Source: Pseudomonas baltica
Lineage (GTDB): Bacteria > Pseudomonadota > Gammaproteobacteria > Pseudomonadales > Pseudomonadaceae
Direction of reading: 5' to 3'
Length of the DNA: 64,000 nt
NCBI RefSeq assembly: GCF_014235765.1
Contig: NZ_JACMYH010000001.1
Span: forward strand, 248,001-312,000
Positions 1 through 8,058 of this stretch are shown here, in pieces (the first letter of the stretch is position 1; every line of letters starts with the position of its first letter). The notes under the pieces are model-generated. The model made no database searches and was not told the DNA's origin. It saw nothing but the letters and a program-made list of their open reading frames with translations. Made by a program: the position numbers and the translations under genes.

Positions 1-2
1 CT

Positions 3-698
3 TCCGTCGAGCACTCGGTCATCTGGCTGCTCATCCTGTTCTCCGTTGCCACCTGGGGCCTGGCCTTGCTCAAAGGGCTGCAGTTCGCCCGGCTCAAGGG
101 CCAGGATCGCAAGTTTCACAAGCAGTTCTGGGCCGCTTCCAGCCTCGATTCGGCCGCCCACCTGGCGCAGGAACAACCCGGTGCAGCGGCCCGTGTCGCA
201 CAGTCGGGCTATGCCGCCATTCAGGTCAACGAGCAGGCGCACACCGATCTGAGCCAGGCCATCAATCATCAGGATCGGCTGGAGCGTGCCCTGCGTCAGC
301 AAATCGTGCGTGAGCGGCGCTCGCTGGAGACTGGCCTTGCGGTACTCGCCAGCATCGGCAGTACCTCGCCTTTCATCGGCTTGTTCGGCACGGTGTGGGG
401 GATCATGTCGGCGCTCAAGGGCATCAGCGCAGCCGGTTCGGCCAGTCTGGAAACCGTGGCAGGTCCCATTGGCGCAGCCTTGGTGGCGACCGGCGTGGGG
501 ATTGCCGTCGCGGTGCCGGCGGTGCTGGTCTACAACTATTTCCTGCGGCGCCTGAAGCTGACCGCGGCAGACCTCGATGACTTCGCCCATGACTTCTACA
601 GCCTGGCGCAGAAGCACTCCTTCCGCGTACTGCAACATCCGGCGTTGGCTCGCAGTGGTGCTGCGGCTTCCGGCCACAAAGTGAAGGAGGCATCCTGA
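3..698 (+). CDS. exbB: ExbB/TolQ-family proton channel subunit (5' end outside window)
   Basis: The reading frame is open from the first bases, so the start lies upstream of the window. ExbB forms the inner-membrane proton channel that, with ExbD, energises TonB-dependent transport. A hydrophobic helix (ILFSVATWGLALL) opens the visible part. A cytoplasmic stretch with the usual ExbB wording (ERRSLETGLAVLASIGSTSP) follows, then the two C-terminal helices with FIGLFGTVWGIM and GPIGAALVATGVGIAVAVPA. These glycine-rich helices are diagnostic for MotA/TolQ/ExbB. exbD follows after one base. No tonB follows exbD, so TonB is either upstream or elsewhere. TolQ is the alternative, but no tolR/tolA/tolB context is present. 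Confidence 0.9.
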   Translation, partial: SVEHSVIWLLILFSVATWGLALLKGLQFARLKGQDRKFHKQFWAASSLDSAAHLAQEQPGAAARVAQSGYAAIQVNEQAHTDLSQAINHQDRLERALRQQIVRERRSLETGLAVLASIGSTSPFIGLFGTVWGIMSALKGISAAGSASLETVAGPIGAALVATGVGIAVAVPAVLVYNYFLRRLKLTAADLDDFAHDFYSLAQKHSFRVLQHPALARSGAAASGHKVKEAS

Positions 699-699
699 C

Positions 700-1101
700 A
701 TGGCCTTTTCGACTCAGGACACGGACGAAGTGCTCAGCGAGATCAACGTGACGCCGCTGGTGGATGTGATGCTGGTGCTGTTGGTGGTGTTCATCGTCAC
801 CGCACCGTTGCTGACCAATTCGATCCCGATCAACCTGCCCAAGACCGAAGCGGTGGCGCCTGCCGAGCAGAAGGATCCGCTGGTGGTCAGCATCGACGGG
901 CAGGGGAAACTGTTCATCAACAAGGACGAAATCCAGCCGGACCTGCTTCAGGTCAACCTGCAGAACGCCCGGCAGAAGGACCCTGATGTGCGGGTACAGC
1001 TGCAGGCCGATGACGGCGTCAACTACGGCGAAGTGGCCCGGGCCATGGCCTCCATCGAAAAGGCGGGCATCACCAAATTGGCGGTGATCACAGCCAAGTA
1101 G
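700..1101 (+). CDS. exbD: ExbD/TolR-family biopolymer transport protein
   Basis: This 133-residue protein has one N-terminal membrane helix and a periplasmic domain, the normal ExbD layout and length. The helix carries the proton-coupling aspartate in the motif INVTPLVDVMLVLLVVFIV, near residue 22. The periplasmic part ends in GEVARAMASIEKAGITKLAVITAK, typical of ExbD. It starts one base after the exbB stop with AAGGAGG inside the exbB end, so the two are translated together. ExbD partners ExbB at the inner membrane to harvest proton motive force for TonB. Confidence 0.92.
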   Translation: MAFSTQDTDEVLSEINVTPLVDVMLVLLVVFIVTAPLLTNSIPINLPKTEAVAPAEQKDPLVVSIDGQGKLFINKDEIQPDLLQVNLQNARQKDPDVRVQLQADDGVNYGEVARAMASIEKAGITKLAVITAK

Positions 1102-1115
1102 CGTTATCGCCCTGT

Positions 1116-1313
1116 ACCTGACACATCGCAGCGCCTGTTCGCGGTCACTGACCGCTCCTACAGAGGTATTGGGTCCCCCGTAGGAGCGGTCACCGGCCGC
1201 GAAGGGCTGAACGCAGGATACCTGACACGCCGCAGCGTCTGTTCGCGGCCACTGGCCGCTCCTACGGAAGTGTCGGATCCCCCGTAGGAGCGGTCACCGG
1301 CCGCGAAGGGTTC
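1116..1313. repeat. Two tandem REP/BIME units
   Basis: Two similar units of about 100 bases lie head to tail, beginning at 1116 and 1220. Each starts with ACCTGACAC and holds an inverted pair: an arm reading TTCGCGG-CACTG-CCGCTCCTAC and, about 25 bases on, the opposite arm GTAGGAGCGGTCACCGGCCG. This is the usual extragenic palindrome of Pseudomonas. The units fill most of the 326-base gap after exbD and may also shield the exbBD 3' end. Confidence 0.85.
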
Positions 1314-1427
1314 ACCGCTCAGTAGTGGCAGGATTGCGGTAGGTTTTGCGGTCGATGGATGATCTTGGGGGAACCTGTCCAGGTCGTTCACAGTCCAGAT
1401 CCACACGGCTCACCCAGGATATCGACA

Positions 1428-1886
1428 GTGAAAGTAGGCATCATTTCCGACACGCACGGCCTGTTGCGGCCCGAAGCGGTAGCGGCACTGCAGGGCTGCG
1501 AGCGCATCGTTCATGCCGGCGACATCGGCAAGGGCGACATCGTCCAGCAACTCTCCGCGATTGCCCCGGTGCAAGTGGTGTCGGGCAACAACGACGTCGG
1601 CATGGCCTGGGCCGACTCGCTCGCCGAGGTACTGCATTTCGAGCTCGAAGGCTGGCCCACCTTGTTGGTACACGACATCGCCGATGTACCCGCGGCGCTG
1701 CGCGAAGATACACGCCTGGTCATCACCGGTCATTCGCACAAACCGCTGATCCAGTGGCGCGGCGAGTGCCTGTACATCAACCCCGGCAGTGCCGGCCGTC
1801 GCCGCTTCAAGCTGCCCGTCACGCTGGTGGTGCTCGACGTACAGCCCGACGCGGTGCACCCGCAACTGGTCCACCTGCTGCCGTGA
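1428..1886 (+). CDS. YfcE/MJ0936-type metallophosphoesterase
   Basis: This is a small calcineurin-like phosphoesterase of 152 residues. Metal-binding motifs appear in order: GIISDTHG at the N-terminus, HAGDIG, SGNNDV, and TGHSHKP near the C-terminus. Together they form the D-x-H, GD, GNxD and GHTH signature. Family members hydrolyse phosphodiesters or phosphomonoesters with a dinuclear metal centre; the in vivo substrate is usually unknown. A GTG start at 1428 is chosen because the protein then begins VKVGIISDTHG, as relatives do, with AGGAT about eight bases upstream. It converges on lldD with only 10 bases between the stops. Confidence 0.87.
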   Translation: MKVGIISDTHGLLRPEAVAALQGCERIVHAGDIGKGDIVQQLSAIAPVQVVSGNNDVGMAWADSLAEVLHFELEGWPTLLVHDIADVPAALREDTRLVITGHSHKPLIQWRGECLYINPGSAGRRRFKLPVTLVVLDVQPDAVHPQLVHLLP

Positions 1887-1896
1887 TGCCTATCGC

Positions 1897-3030
1897 TCAA
1901 CGCACCAGCGAATCCGAACCGATCTCGCTGATCGACTTGGCCCCGGTCAGCACCATGGCCACCCGCATCTCCTTCTCGATCAACCCCAGCAGATTGCTTA
2001 CACCCGCGCCCCCGGCCACCGCCAGGGCGTAGATGAATGCCCGACCCAGCAGCACCGTGTCGGCCCCCAGCGCGATCATCCGTACCACGTCCAGCCCGCT
2101 GCGAATCCCCGAATCGGCCAGGATTGCCAGATCGCCCTTCACCGCATCGGCAATCGCCGGCAAGGCCCGTGCGCTGGACAACACGCCGTCGAGCTGACGC
2201 CCGCCATGGTTGGACACCACGATACCGTCGGCACCGAAGCTCACGGCGTCGCGGGCGTCCTCGGGATCCAGAATGCCCTTGATGATCATCGGCCCGTCCC
2301 AGAACTCACGAATCCACTCCAGATCCTTCCAGGAAATCGACGGATCGAAGTTGCTCCCCAGCCAACCGATGTAGTCGGCAAGCCCGGTGGGATTGCCGCG
2401 GTAGGTGGAAATATTGCCCAGATCGTGCGGACGACCGTGCAGGCCAACGTCCCAGGCCCACGCCGGGTGCGTGACGGCCTGCCACATGCGCCGCATCGGC
2501 CCGTTGGCGCCGCTCATGCCCGAATGCGCATCGCGGTAGCGAGCGCCGGGCACCGGCATGTCCACGGTGAAGATCAGCGTCTTCACCCCGGCGGCGCGGG
2601 CGCGCTCCAGGGCGTTCTTCATGAAGCCGCGGTCCTTGAGCACGTACAGCTGAAACCACATCGGCCGGGTAATGGCCGGTGCGACCTCTTCGATGGGGCA
2701 GACCGATACCGTCGACAGGGTGAACGGAATGCCCTTGGCATCCGCCGCCTTGGCTGCCTGCACCTCGCCACGACGGGCAAACATGCCGCACAGGCCGATT
2801 GGAGCGAGCGCCACCGGCATGGCCAGCGTCTCGCCGAACAGCTGGGTTTCCAGGCTCAGCTCGGACATGTTGCGCAGCACCCGCTGACGCAGGGCGATGT
2901 CCGCCAGGTCACTGACATTGCGTCGCAAGGTGTGCTCGGCGTAGGCGCCACCGTCGATGTAGTGGAACAGAAACGGCGGCAGGCGGCGTTGCGCCGCGGC
3001 ACGGTAATCGGTAGAGGCAGAAATGATCAT
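1897..3030 (-). CDS. lldD: L-lactate dehydrogenase, FMN-dependent
   Basis: LldD oxidises L-lactate to pyruvate at the inner membrane and passes electrons to the quinone pool. The 377-residue protein begins [18 protein letters not shown] and shows the alpha-hydroxy-acid oxidase TIM barrel: an FMN-binding N-terminus ([13 protein letters not shown]), PMWFQLYV, and the catalytic histidine in [11 protein letters not shown], followed by LADSGIRSG and [11 protein letters not shown]. The ATG at 3030 gives the usual LldD start. The gene stands alone: the lldP permease, lldR regulator and dld gene that often accompany it are absent here. A perfect palindrome lies about 105 bases upstream. Confidence 0.95.
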   Translation of the reverse strand: MIISASTDYRAAAQRRLPPFLFHYIDGGAYAEHTLRRNVSDLADIALRQRVLRNMSELSLETQLFGETLAMPVALAPIGLCGMFARRGEVQAAKAADAKGIPFTLSTVSVCPIEEVAPAITRPMWFQLYVLKDRGFMKNALERARAAGVKTLIFTVDMPVPGARYRDAHSGMSGANGPMRRMWQAVTHPAWAWDVGLHGRPHDLGNISTYRGNPTGLADYIGWLGSNFDPSISWKDLEWIREFWDGPMIIKGILDPEDARDAVSFGADGIVVSNHGGRQLDGVLSSARALPAIADAVKGDLAILADSGIRSGLDVVRMIALGADTVLLGRAFIYALAVAGGAGVSNLLGLIEKEMRVAMVLTGAKSISEIGSDSLVR

Positions 3031-3133
3031 GGGCGCGCCATCTCCCGGACGTGAAGAACGGCGCAGGCAGGACTGTTCGTTGGCATGGGTCGGATTCCCT
3101 GATTGTTGTTGGAGATCTGCCGGGAGCAAGCTG

Positions 3134-3150
3134 AATTGGTAATACCAATT
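3134..3150. promoter_or_regulatory. Palindromic operator upstream of lldD (LldR/FadR-type)
   Basis: The 17-base sequence AATTGGTAATACCAATT is a perfect palindrome with 7-base arms and a 3-base centre. The core TGGT-N3-ACCA matches the operator type bound by LldR-like GntR/FadR repressors of lactate genes. It sits about 104 bases upstream of the lldD start, which leaves a leader of some length. No regulator gene is adjacent. Confidence 0.7.
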
Positions 3151-3285
3151 TACAATGTGTTAGCTACAGATTAAGAGTGGCGCAGGGCGTCTGTCAATTT
3201 GTGCAGTCGCGTGCACGGTTGCGGGGAAGGAACGGCGCGCGTCGTTGTCTATCGGCTACCCATTGAATGCCAGGCTCCTATCCCA

Positions 3286-4305
3286 ATGACCATTCCGCGC
3301 ATCGGCTTCGCCTGCCAATACCGACACGCGATCCGCGCCCTGACCCTCGCCGAACTGAAGCTCATCGAGGGCGCCTACAACCCTCGGACCACCACCTTGC
3401 GCTGGATGAACAGCGTTGCCACGCAAGTGGCTCACGAAAAGCTGCAAGAGGTCGTCCGCCACAATCTGCAGGCGCAACTGCAACTGCTCGACTATGTGGC
3501 GCAACTGCCCGAAGCCATGCGCATGCTGCGCCTGAGCAGCGACCTGCTGCCGTTCTACAGCCACCCGCAGGTGGCGGCGTTCTACCAGCAGCCCGAGCGC
3601 CAGGCGTGGCTGGCCGAACACTTCGCGGCCATGGGCCAGTTGGCACGCGATTCAGGCATCCGCCTGTCTTTCCATCCCGGCCAGTTCTGCGTGCTGGGCT
3701 CGGACAAGCCACCGGTGGTGGAAAACAGCCTGGCGGAATTCGAGTACCACGCCGACATGATCCGCATGATGGGCTACGGTGTGCAGTTCCAGGACTTCAA
3801 GTGCAACGTGCACATCGCCGGTCGCCTTGGCGCCGAAGGCATCCGCGCGATCTGGCCGCGCTTGTCCAGCGTGGCGCGCCACTGCATCACCTTCGAGAAC
3901 GAAGAGAAAACCTACGGCGTCGACGACTGCCTGCAGCTCGCCGACCTGGCCCCCGTGGTGCTGGATATCCACCACTGCTGGATCAACGAGAACGACTACA
4001 TCGACCCGAACGATTCCCGCGTGGACCGCATCATCGACAGCTGGCGCGGCGTGCGCCCGGTGATGCATTACTCGCAGCCCCAGGAGCGCCTGCAGGAACT
4101 AGGCTTCAGCGCCGAGCAGAAGCTGGAGATGCCAGCGCTGCTGCAAGTGGTGTCCAAGCGCGACCTGTATGGCCACAGCGAGCTTATGTGGAACCACTGG
4201 ACCAACCTCTACGCGCTGCAGTTTCTCGAGCGCTTCGACATCATGTTCGAGGCCAAGCACAAGAATCAGGCCACCCTGGAGTTCCATCGGCGTTACATGA
4301 TGTAA
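3286..4305 (+). CDS. uvsE: UV damage endonuclease UvdE/UvsE
   Basis: This TIM-barrel endonuclease family nicks DNA on the 5' side of UV photoproducts and starts an alternative excision repair route. The 339-residue protein shows the family order: IGFACQY near the start, LSFHPGQFCVLGSDKP, a central NVHIAGRLG, the metal-binding FENEEKTYGVDDCL, and DIHHCWIN. The length fits UvsE. The ATG at 3286 is chosen because relatives begin just before RIGFACQ; the reading frame extends upstream without a good start signal. The gene is monocistronic. No LexA box was seen in front of it. Confidence 0.9.
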   Translation: MTIPRIGFACQYRHAIRALTLAELKLIEGAYNPRTTTLRWMNSVATQVAHEKLQEVVRHNLQAQLQLLDYVAQLPEAMRMLRLSSDLLPFYSHPQVAAFYQQPERQAWLAEHFAAMGQLARDSGIRLSFHPGQFCVLGSDKPPVVENSLAEFEYHADMIRMMGYGVQFQDFKCNVHIAGRLGAEGIRAIWPRLSSVARHCITFENEEKTYGVDDCLQLADLAPVVLDIHHCWINENDYIDPNDSRVDRIIDSWRGVRPVMHYSQPQERLQELGFSAEQKLEMPALLQVVSKRDLYGHSELMWNHWTNLYALQFLERFDIMFEAKHKNQATLEFHRRYMM

Positions 4306-4397
4306 CCACTGCGCACCCCCCAAGAGGCCGAACCTAGAGCCTGCGCATGGGTCTGCATTGAGGACTATCGACGCCTGCACACTCGAGGAATCCTTGC

Positions 4398-4457
4398 ATG
4401 ACGCTCACGCCGGTTACCGCTCTCGCCCCGTTGCACGCTCGTGGGCAACGCCCATGA
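4398..4457 (+). CDS. Short ORF translationally coupled to the GH65 gene
   Basis: The sequence encodes a 19-residue peptide, MTLTPVTALAPLHARGQRP. It has a strong ribosome binding site (GAGGAA ending seven bases before the ATG), and its TGA overlaps the ATG of the next gene in an ATGA. The peptide has no known domain. It could be a leader that loads ribosomes onto the downstream start, which itself has no clear Shine-Dalgarno sequence, or the last scrap of a lost upstream gene. That it is translated is inferred only from the start signal and overlap. Confidence 0.4.
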   Translation: MTLTPVTALAPLHARGQRP

Positions 4458-6811
4458 AGGATCGCCCGACCCATTCCCTGGTCTTCGACCATTTCGACCT
4501 CGACGACGAACAGCGCCGCGAAGCGCTGTTCACCCTGGCCAACGGCGTGATCTCATGGCGCGCCTGTTCGCCCGAGGCCTGCGCCGTGCCACGGCCCGAA
4601 GGGCATTACCCCGGCCTGTACCGGGCGGGCTGGTACGACGATGCCGCACGCCAGGTCAACGGCACCACCACCCATACCGCGGCGTTGGTCAACCTGCCAG
4701 ACCCCTTCGGCTTGACGCTGTCGCTCAATCACCAGCCGTGGTTAGAGCTTGGGCCGGACACCCTGCAGTCCTATCACCAGCATGTCGACATGCAGCGCGG
4801 TGTTCTGACCCGTCGGCTGTCGTTGCTGCTGGACGATGTTCCGGTGGAACTCGTCGAGACCCGTTTCGTCAGCCTCGCCAATGCACAACTGGCGGTGCTG
4901 CGCTGGGAGCTGCATGCCCAGAAACCGCTGACCGGCCTGCGCGTGCGTACGACGCTGGACAACAGCCGCGGCAATTATCTGATCGAACGTGACCGCGACT
5001 ACGAGGGGCGTCGTTTGCACAGCCATCGCTGGGAACACCTGGCGGATGGTCGGGCAGGGGTCGTGGCGACCCTCGATGACTCGTCGCGCAAGGTCGCCGT
5101 GGCCGTGCAGACCTGCGCCCCGTGCCAATGGCAGGGGCAAGTGGCGGACGACCGTCTGGTGCAGGAAGCTGATGTCGAGTGGCCCGAGCATGGCCCGCTG
5201 GTACTGGAAAAGCGTGTCATCGTTCAAGTCGACGACGAGTTTCACGGACTGTCTAGCAGCATGGCGGCACTGCCCGACGCCAGCCATGCGCAATTGCTGG
5301 CTGCCCATGAGCAGGCGTGGCAGGACACGTGGGAATACGGGCGCATCCGCGTTGCCGATCCGGCTGTCGACCACCCCCTGCAGTTCGCCGGCTGGCATAT
5401 CCAACAGACGGTTTCTCCACTGAGCATGAGCCATGACCTGGGTTTTCCGGCGCGCGGCTGGCAGGAGGGCTACTTCGGCCAGGTGTTCTGGGACGAGCTG
5501 TTCGCCTTTCCGTTGTTCGCCACCCACCGTCCGCAGCTGGCCAGCTCGTTGCTCGACTATCGCCATGCGCGTCTGCCGGCAGCACGGCGCCGAGCCGCTC
5601 GGCTGGGCTGTTCCGGCGCAATGTTTCCGTGGCGCAGCGCCCACGATGGCGAGGAACAGACCCCGCCGTTCCAGTATTACCCCCTTTCCGGCCATTGGGT
5701 GCCCGACCCGACGCACCTGCAGCGTCACATCGGCTCGGCCGTGGCCTACGACGCCTGGACGCTGTACCTGGCCACCGGTGACGAACAGCAACTGGCCGGA
5801 AAGATCGGCGACCTGATCATCGAGGTCGCGCGCTACTGGGCCAGCGTGGCGCGCTTCGATGAATCCCGGCAGCGCTACGTCATCGAAGGCGTGATCGGCC
5901 CCGACGAATACCACAACGCCTATCCCCATGCCGAGCAACCGGGCCTGGACAACAACGCCTACACCAACCTGATGGCAGTGTGGACGCTGTGCCGTGCACT
6001 GGACGTGCTGCAGCGATTGCCGACGGCGCTGCGCGAAGACCTCGTCGAACGCCTGGCACTGCGTCCCGACGAGGCATCGCACTGGGAACATGTCAGCCGC
6101 AACATGTTCTTGCCATTCACTGCCGACGGTGTGCTCGACCAATTCGAGGGCTTCGAACGATTGCAGCCCGCCCCGGATGAGTGGAAAAGCGAGGACAACC
6201 CACGCCTGGACTGGATGCTCGAAGCCCGCGGTGATCATTGCGACCACTATCAGGTCAGCAAGCAGGCCGACACCCTCATGCTGTTCTACCTATTGTCCAA
6301 TGAGCAGTTGCACGCCCTGTTCGCTCGCTTGCGCTACCCGTTCGACGACGACATCGCACGGCGCACCATGGACTATCACCTGGGCCACGTCTTCCACGAA
6401 TCCAGCCTGTCGAAAACCGTCTGCGCCGGTGCGCTGGCTCATACCGACAGTGATGCCTCGTGGATGTACTACCAGCACTGCCTGCGCACCGATCTGGACG
6501 CCAAGCCCGACAGCGGCGTGCGCGAAGGGGTCCACCTGGCAGCCATGTCCGGCGCCCTGGACGTCATGCAGCGACATTACCTGGGTGTGTGTCCGGCCGT
6601 GGAAGGGCTGCGGGTGTTCCCGGCGCCACCGCCTGGTCTGGGCGACGTCAGCCTGGCAGTGCAGTTTCATGGGCAGTGGGTGGATGTGACGCGTATCGAT
6701 GAAGTGATCACCGTGCACTTGCGTGCGTTGTCCACCCGAGCAATCACCTTGATCCACGCGCTGGGCACGGAACAGCTCGAACCCGGCTCGTCGGTCAACG
6801 TCAGCGGCTGA
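4454..6811 (+). CDS. Glycoside hydrolase family 65 protein (disaccharide phosphorylase-like)
   Basis: GH65 enzymes split alpha-linked disaccharides such as maltose, trehalose or kojibiose, mostly by phosphorolysis. The 785-residue length fits the family. The N-terminal beta-sandwich domain covers roughly residues 1-270 (FTLANGVISWRA, EGHYPGLYRAGWYDD). The helical barrel contains GYFGQVFWDELFAFP, GAMFPWRSAHDGEEQTP, HIGSAVAYDAW and VIGPDEYHN, in which Glu485 is the expected general acid. ESSLSKTVCAGALAH lies where phosphorylases bind phosphate. The substrate cannot be read from sequence. No beta-phosphoglucomutase gene follows, though that gene often accompanies GH65 phosphorylases. It converges on the SRAP gene. 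Confidence 0.88.
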   Translation: MKDRPTHSLVFDHFDLDDEQRREALFTLANGVISWRACSPEACAVPRPEGHYPGLYRAGWYDDAARQVNGTTTHTAALVNLPDPFGLTLSLNHQPWLELGPDTLQSYHQHVDMQRGVLTRRLSLLLDDVPVELVETRFVSLANAQLAVLRWELHAQKPLTGLRVRTTLDNSRGNYLIERDRDYEGRRLHSHRWEHLADGRAGVVATLDDSSRKVAVAVQTCAPCQWQGQVADDRLVQEADVEWPEHGPLVLEKRVIVQVDDEFHGLSSSMAALPDASHAQLLAAHEQAWQDTWEYGRIRVADPAVDHPLQFAGWHIQQTVSPLSMSHDLGFPARGWQEGYFGQVFWDELFAFPLFATHRPQLASSLLDYRHARLPAARRRAARLGCSGAMFPWRSAHDGEEQTPPFQYYPLSGHWVPDPTHLQRHIGSAVAYDAWTLYLATGDEQQLAGKIGDLIIEVARYWASVARFDESRQRYVIEGVIGPDEYHNAYPHAEQPGLDNNAYTNLMAVWTLCRALDVLQRLPTALREDLVERLALRPDEASHWEHVSRNMFLPFTADGVLDQFEGFERLQPAPDEWKSEDNPRLDWMLEARGDHCDHYQVSKQADTLMLFYLLSNEQLHALFARLRYPFDDDIARRTMDYHLGHVFHESSLSKTVCAGALAHTDSDASWMYYQHCLRTDLDAKPDSGVREGVHLAAMSGALDVMQRHYLGVCPAVEGLRVFPAPPPGLGDVSLAVQFHGQWVDVTRIDEVITVHLRALSTRAITLIHALGTEQLEPGSSVNVSG

Positions 6812-6835
6812 GTTCAGCAGGCGGCGAGCACGGCA

Positions 6836-7534
6836 TCAGGACGCCTCATCAATGGGCGCAATCAGCTCCGCACCCTGGTTGCGCACATTGCCAACGGCCT
6901 TGCTCACCGTATGCCATCGGAAGTCGGCCACCGGCCGGCCTTCATGCTGGGCGATCTCCAGACTGCGCTCGGCACTCACGTCGGCTTCCAGCCATTCCCG
7001 CGCCTGCTCCGGTGCCAGCACTACGGGGCGGCGATCGTGGATATCGACCATGCCTTCGTTGCTGGCATCGGTGATGATCACGAAGCCATCGCCTTCACCA
7101 GGCTCAAGCCCAGGCGTGACCTGCGCCAGGGCGGCGAAGAACATCGGTGTCTCGTCCGCAAGATGAATGAACCACGGCTGCTTCTTTTTCGGGTCGTCGG
7201 CATCCTTGACCCACTCGTACCAACCGTTGGCCGGCACCAACACACGCCCATTGGGCCACAGTTGCTTGAAGAACTTGCCGGTGGCCACGGTTTCGACCCG
7301 GGCGTTGATCGGGGCAGGGCGCTTGCCCTGAGCCCAGAACGGCGCCCAGCCCCATTTCACCGAATCGATCGACAAACCTTGCTCAGTACCCTGCAGTACC
7401 AGGGCGCGCTGCGCCGGCGCAATGTTGTAGCGTGCCTGCGGCTGTGGGTCGACATAGCTGATGACCTGCTGACGCGGGGCCAACTCGCGCAGATAGACCT
7501 CCATCGCTTCGTACATCGAGTAGCGACCACACAT
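6836..7534 (-). CDS. yedK: SOS response-associated peptidase-like protein (SRAP, YedK/HMCES)
   Basis: SRAP proteins bind abasic sites in single-stranded DNA and shield them through a thiazolidine crosslink with Cys2. The protein begins MCGRYSMYE, placing Cys2 correctly, and has the conserved ARYNIAPAQ, PINARVETV (catalytic Asn), NGWYEW and the histidine region DIHDRRPVVL. It is 232 residues long, normal for bacterial SRAP. The ATG at 7534 is fixed by the need for cysteine at position 2. It is divergent from umuD, and a single LexA box lies between them, so it is probably SOS-induced. Confidence 0.93.
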   Translation of the reverse strand: MCGRYSMYEAMEVYLRELAPRQQVISYVDPQPQARYNIAPAQRALVLQGTEQGLSIDSVKWGWAPFWAQGKRPAPINARVETVATGKFFKQLWPNGRVLVPANGWYEWVKDADDPKKKQPWFIHLADETPMFFAALAQVTPGLEPGEGDGFVIITDASNEGMVDIHDRRPVVLAPEQAREWLEADVSAERSLEIAQHEGRPVADFRWHTVSKAVGNVRNQGAELIAPIDEAS

Positions 7535-7593
7535 GGTGTTCTCCGTCAGATTGTCGCGGTCTTTGGTTGACCTCGAGGTTCTTACAAAGTTAA

Positions 7594-7609
7594 CTGTATA
7601 TTCGTACAG
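7594..7609. promoter_or_regulatory. LexA box shared by SRAP gene and umuDC
   Basis: CTGTATATTCGTACAG fits the LexA operator pattern CTG-N10-CAG, with the usual TATA-rich centre. It lies 60 bases before the SRAP start and 21 bases before the umuD start, so one repressor site can control both divergent units. Confidence 0.9.
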
Positions 7610-7629
7610 TATCAATACCAGGCAATCCC

Positions 7630-8058
7630 ATGATCACCATTCTTGGCCCGCTCGCCCAGGGCAGCACTGCGCATCCGCTGTATTCGTTCAAGGTCCCGGC
7701 CGGTTTTCCCTCGCCTGCGGCCGACCACATGGAACAGCGCATCTCGCTGGACGAGCTGCTGGAAATCCGCGCACCGCACATCTACCTGGTGCGCATCCAG
7801 GGCGATAGCATGCAGGGCGCCGGAATCTTCTGCGGCGACCTGGTGATCGTGGATCGCTCGATCGAGGCCGAGCATGGCCATGTCGTCATCGCCGCAGTGA
7901 ACAGCGAACCGGTGTGCAAGCGTCTGCACAAGCGGGGGCGCGAGGTGATCCTCAAGTCGGCCAATCGCGATTACCCGCCGCGCTACATCATGGAAGGCGA
8001 CGAGCTGCTGATCTGGGGCGTGGTGACCTTCAGCGTACGTGCACATGAAAAGGAATGA
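7630..8058 (+). CDS. umuD: UmuD-type polymerase V accessory protein
   Basis: UmuD is cut by RecA-stimulated self-cleavage, and UmuD' then joins UmuC to form translesion polymerase V. The 142-residue protein has the cleavage site Ala24-Gly25 ([12 protein letters not shown]), the nucleophile Ser60 in GDSM, and the general base Lys97 in PVCKRL, the same numbers as in the E. coli protein. This identifies UmuD rather than LexA: there is no N-terminal DNA-binding domain. umuC overlaps its end by 14 bases. A LexA box lies just upstream. Confidence 0.95.
   Translation: MITILGPLAQGSTAHPLYSFKVPAGFPSPAADHMEQRISLDELLEIRAPHIYLVRIQGDSMQGAGIFCGDLVIVDRSIEAEHGHVVIAAVNSEPVCKRLHKRGREVILKSANRDYPPRYIMEGDELLIWGVVTFSVRAHEKE

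Noticed and set aside
3134..3150. lldD palindrome as a fifth member of the TGGTATACCA regulon
   Set aside because: The arms are similar (TTGGT/ACCAA), but the centre is AAT, giving different half-site spacing, and lldD has no link to the catabolic locus.
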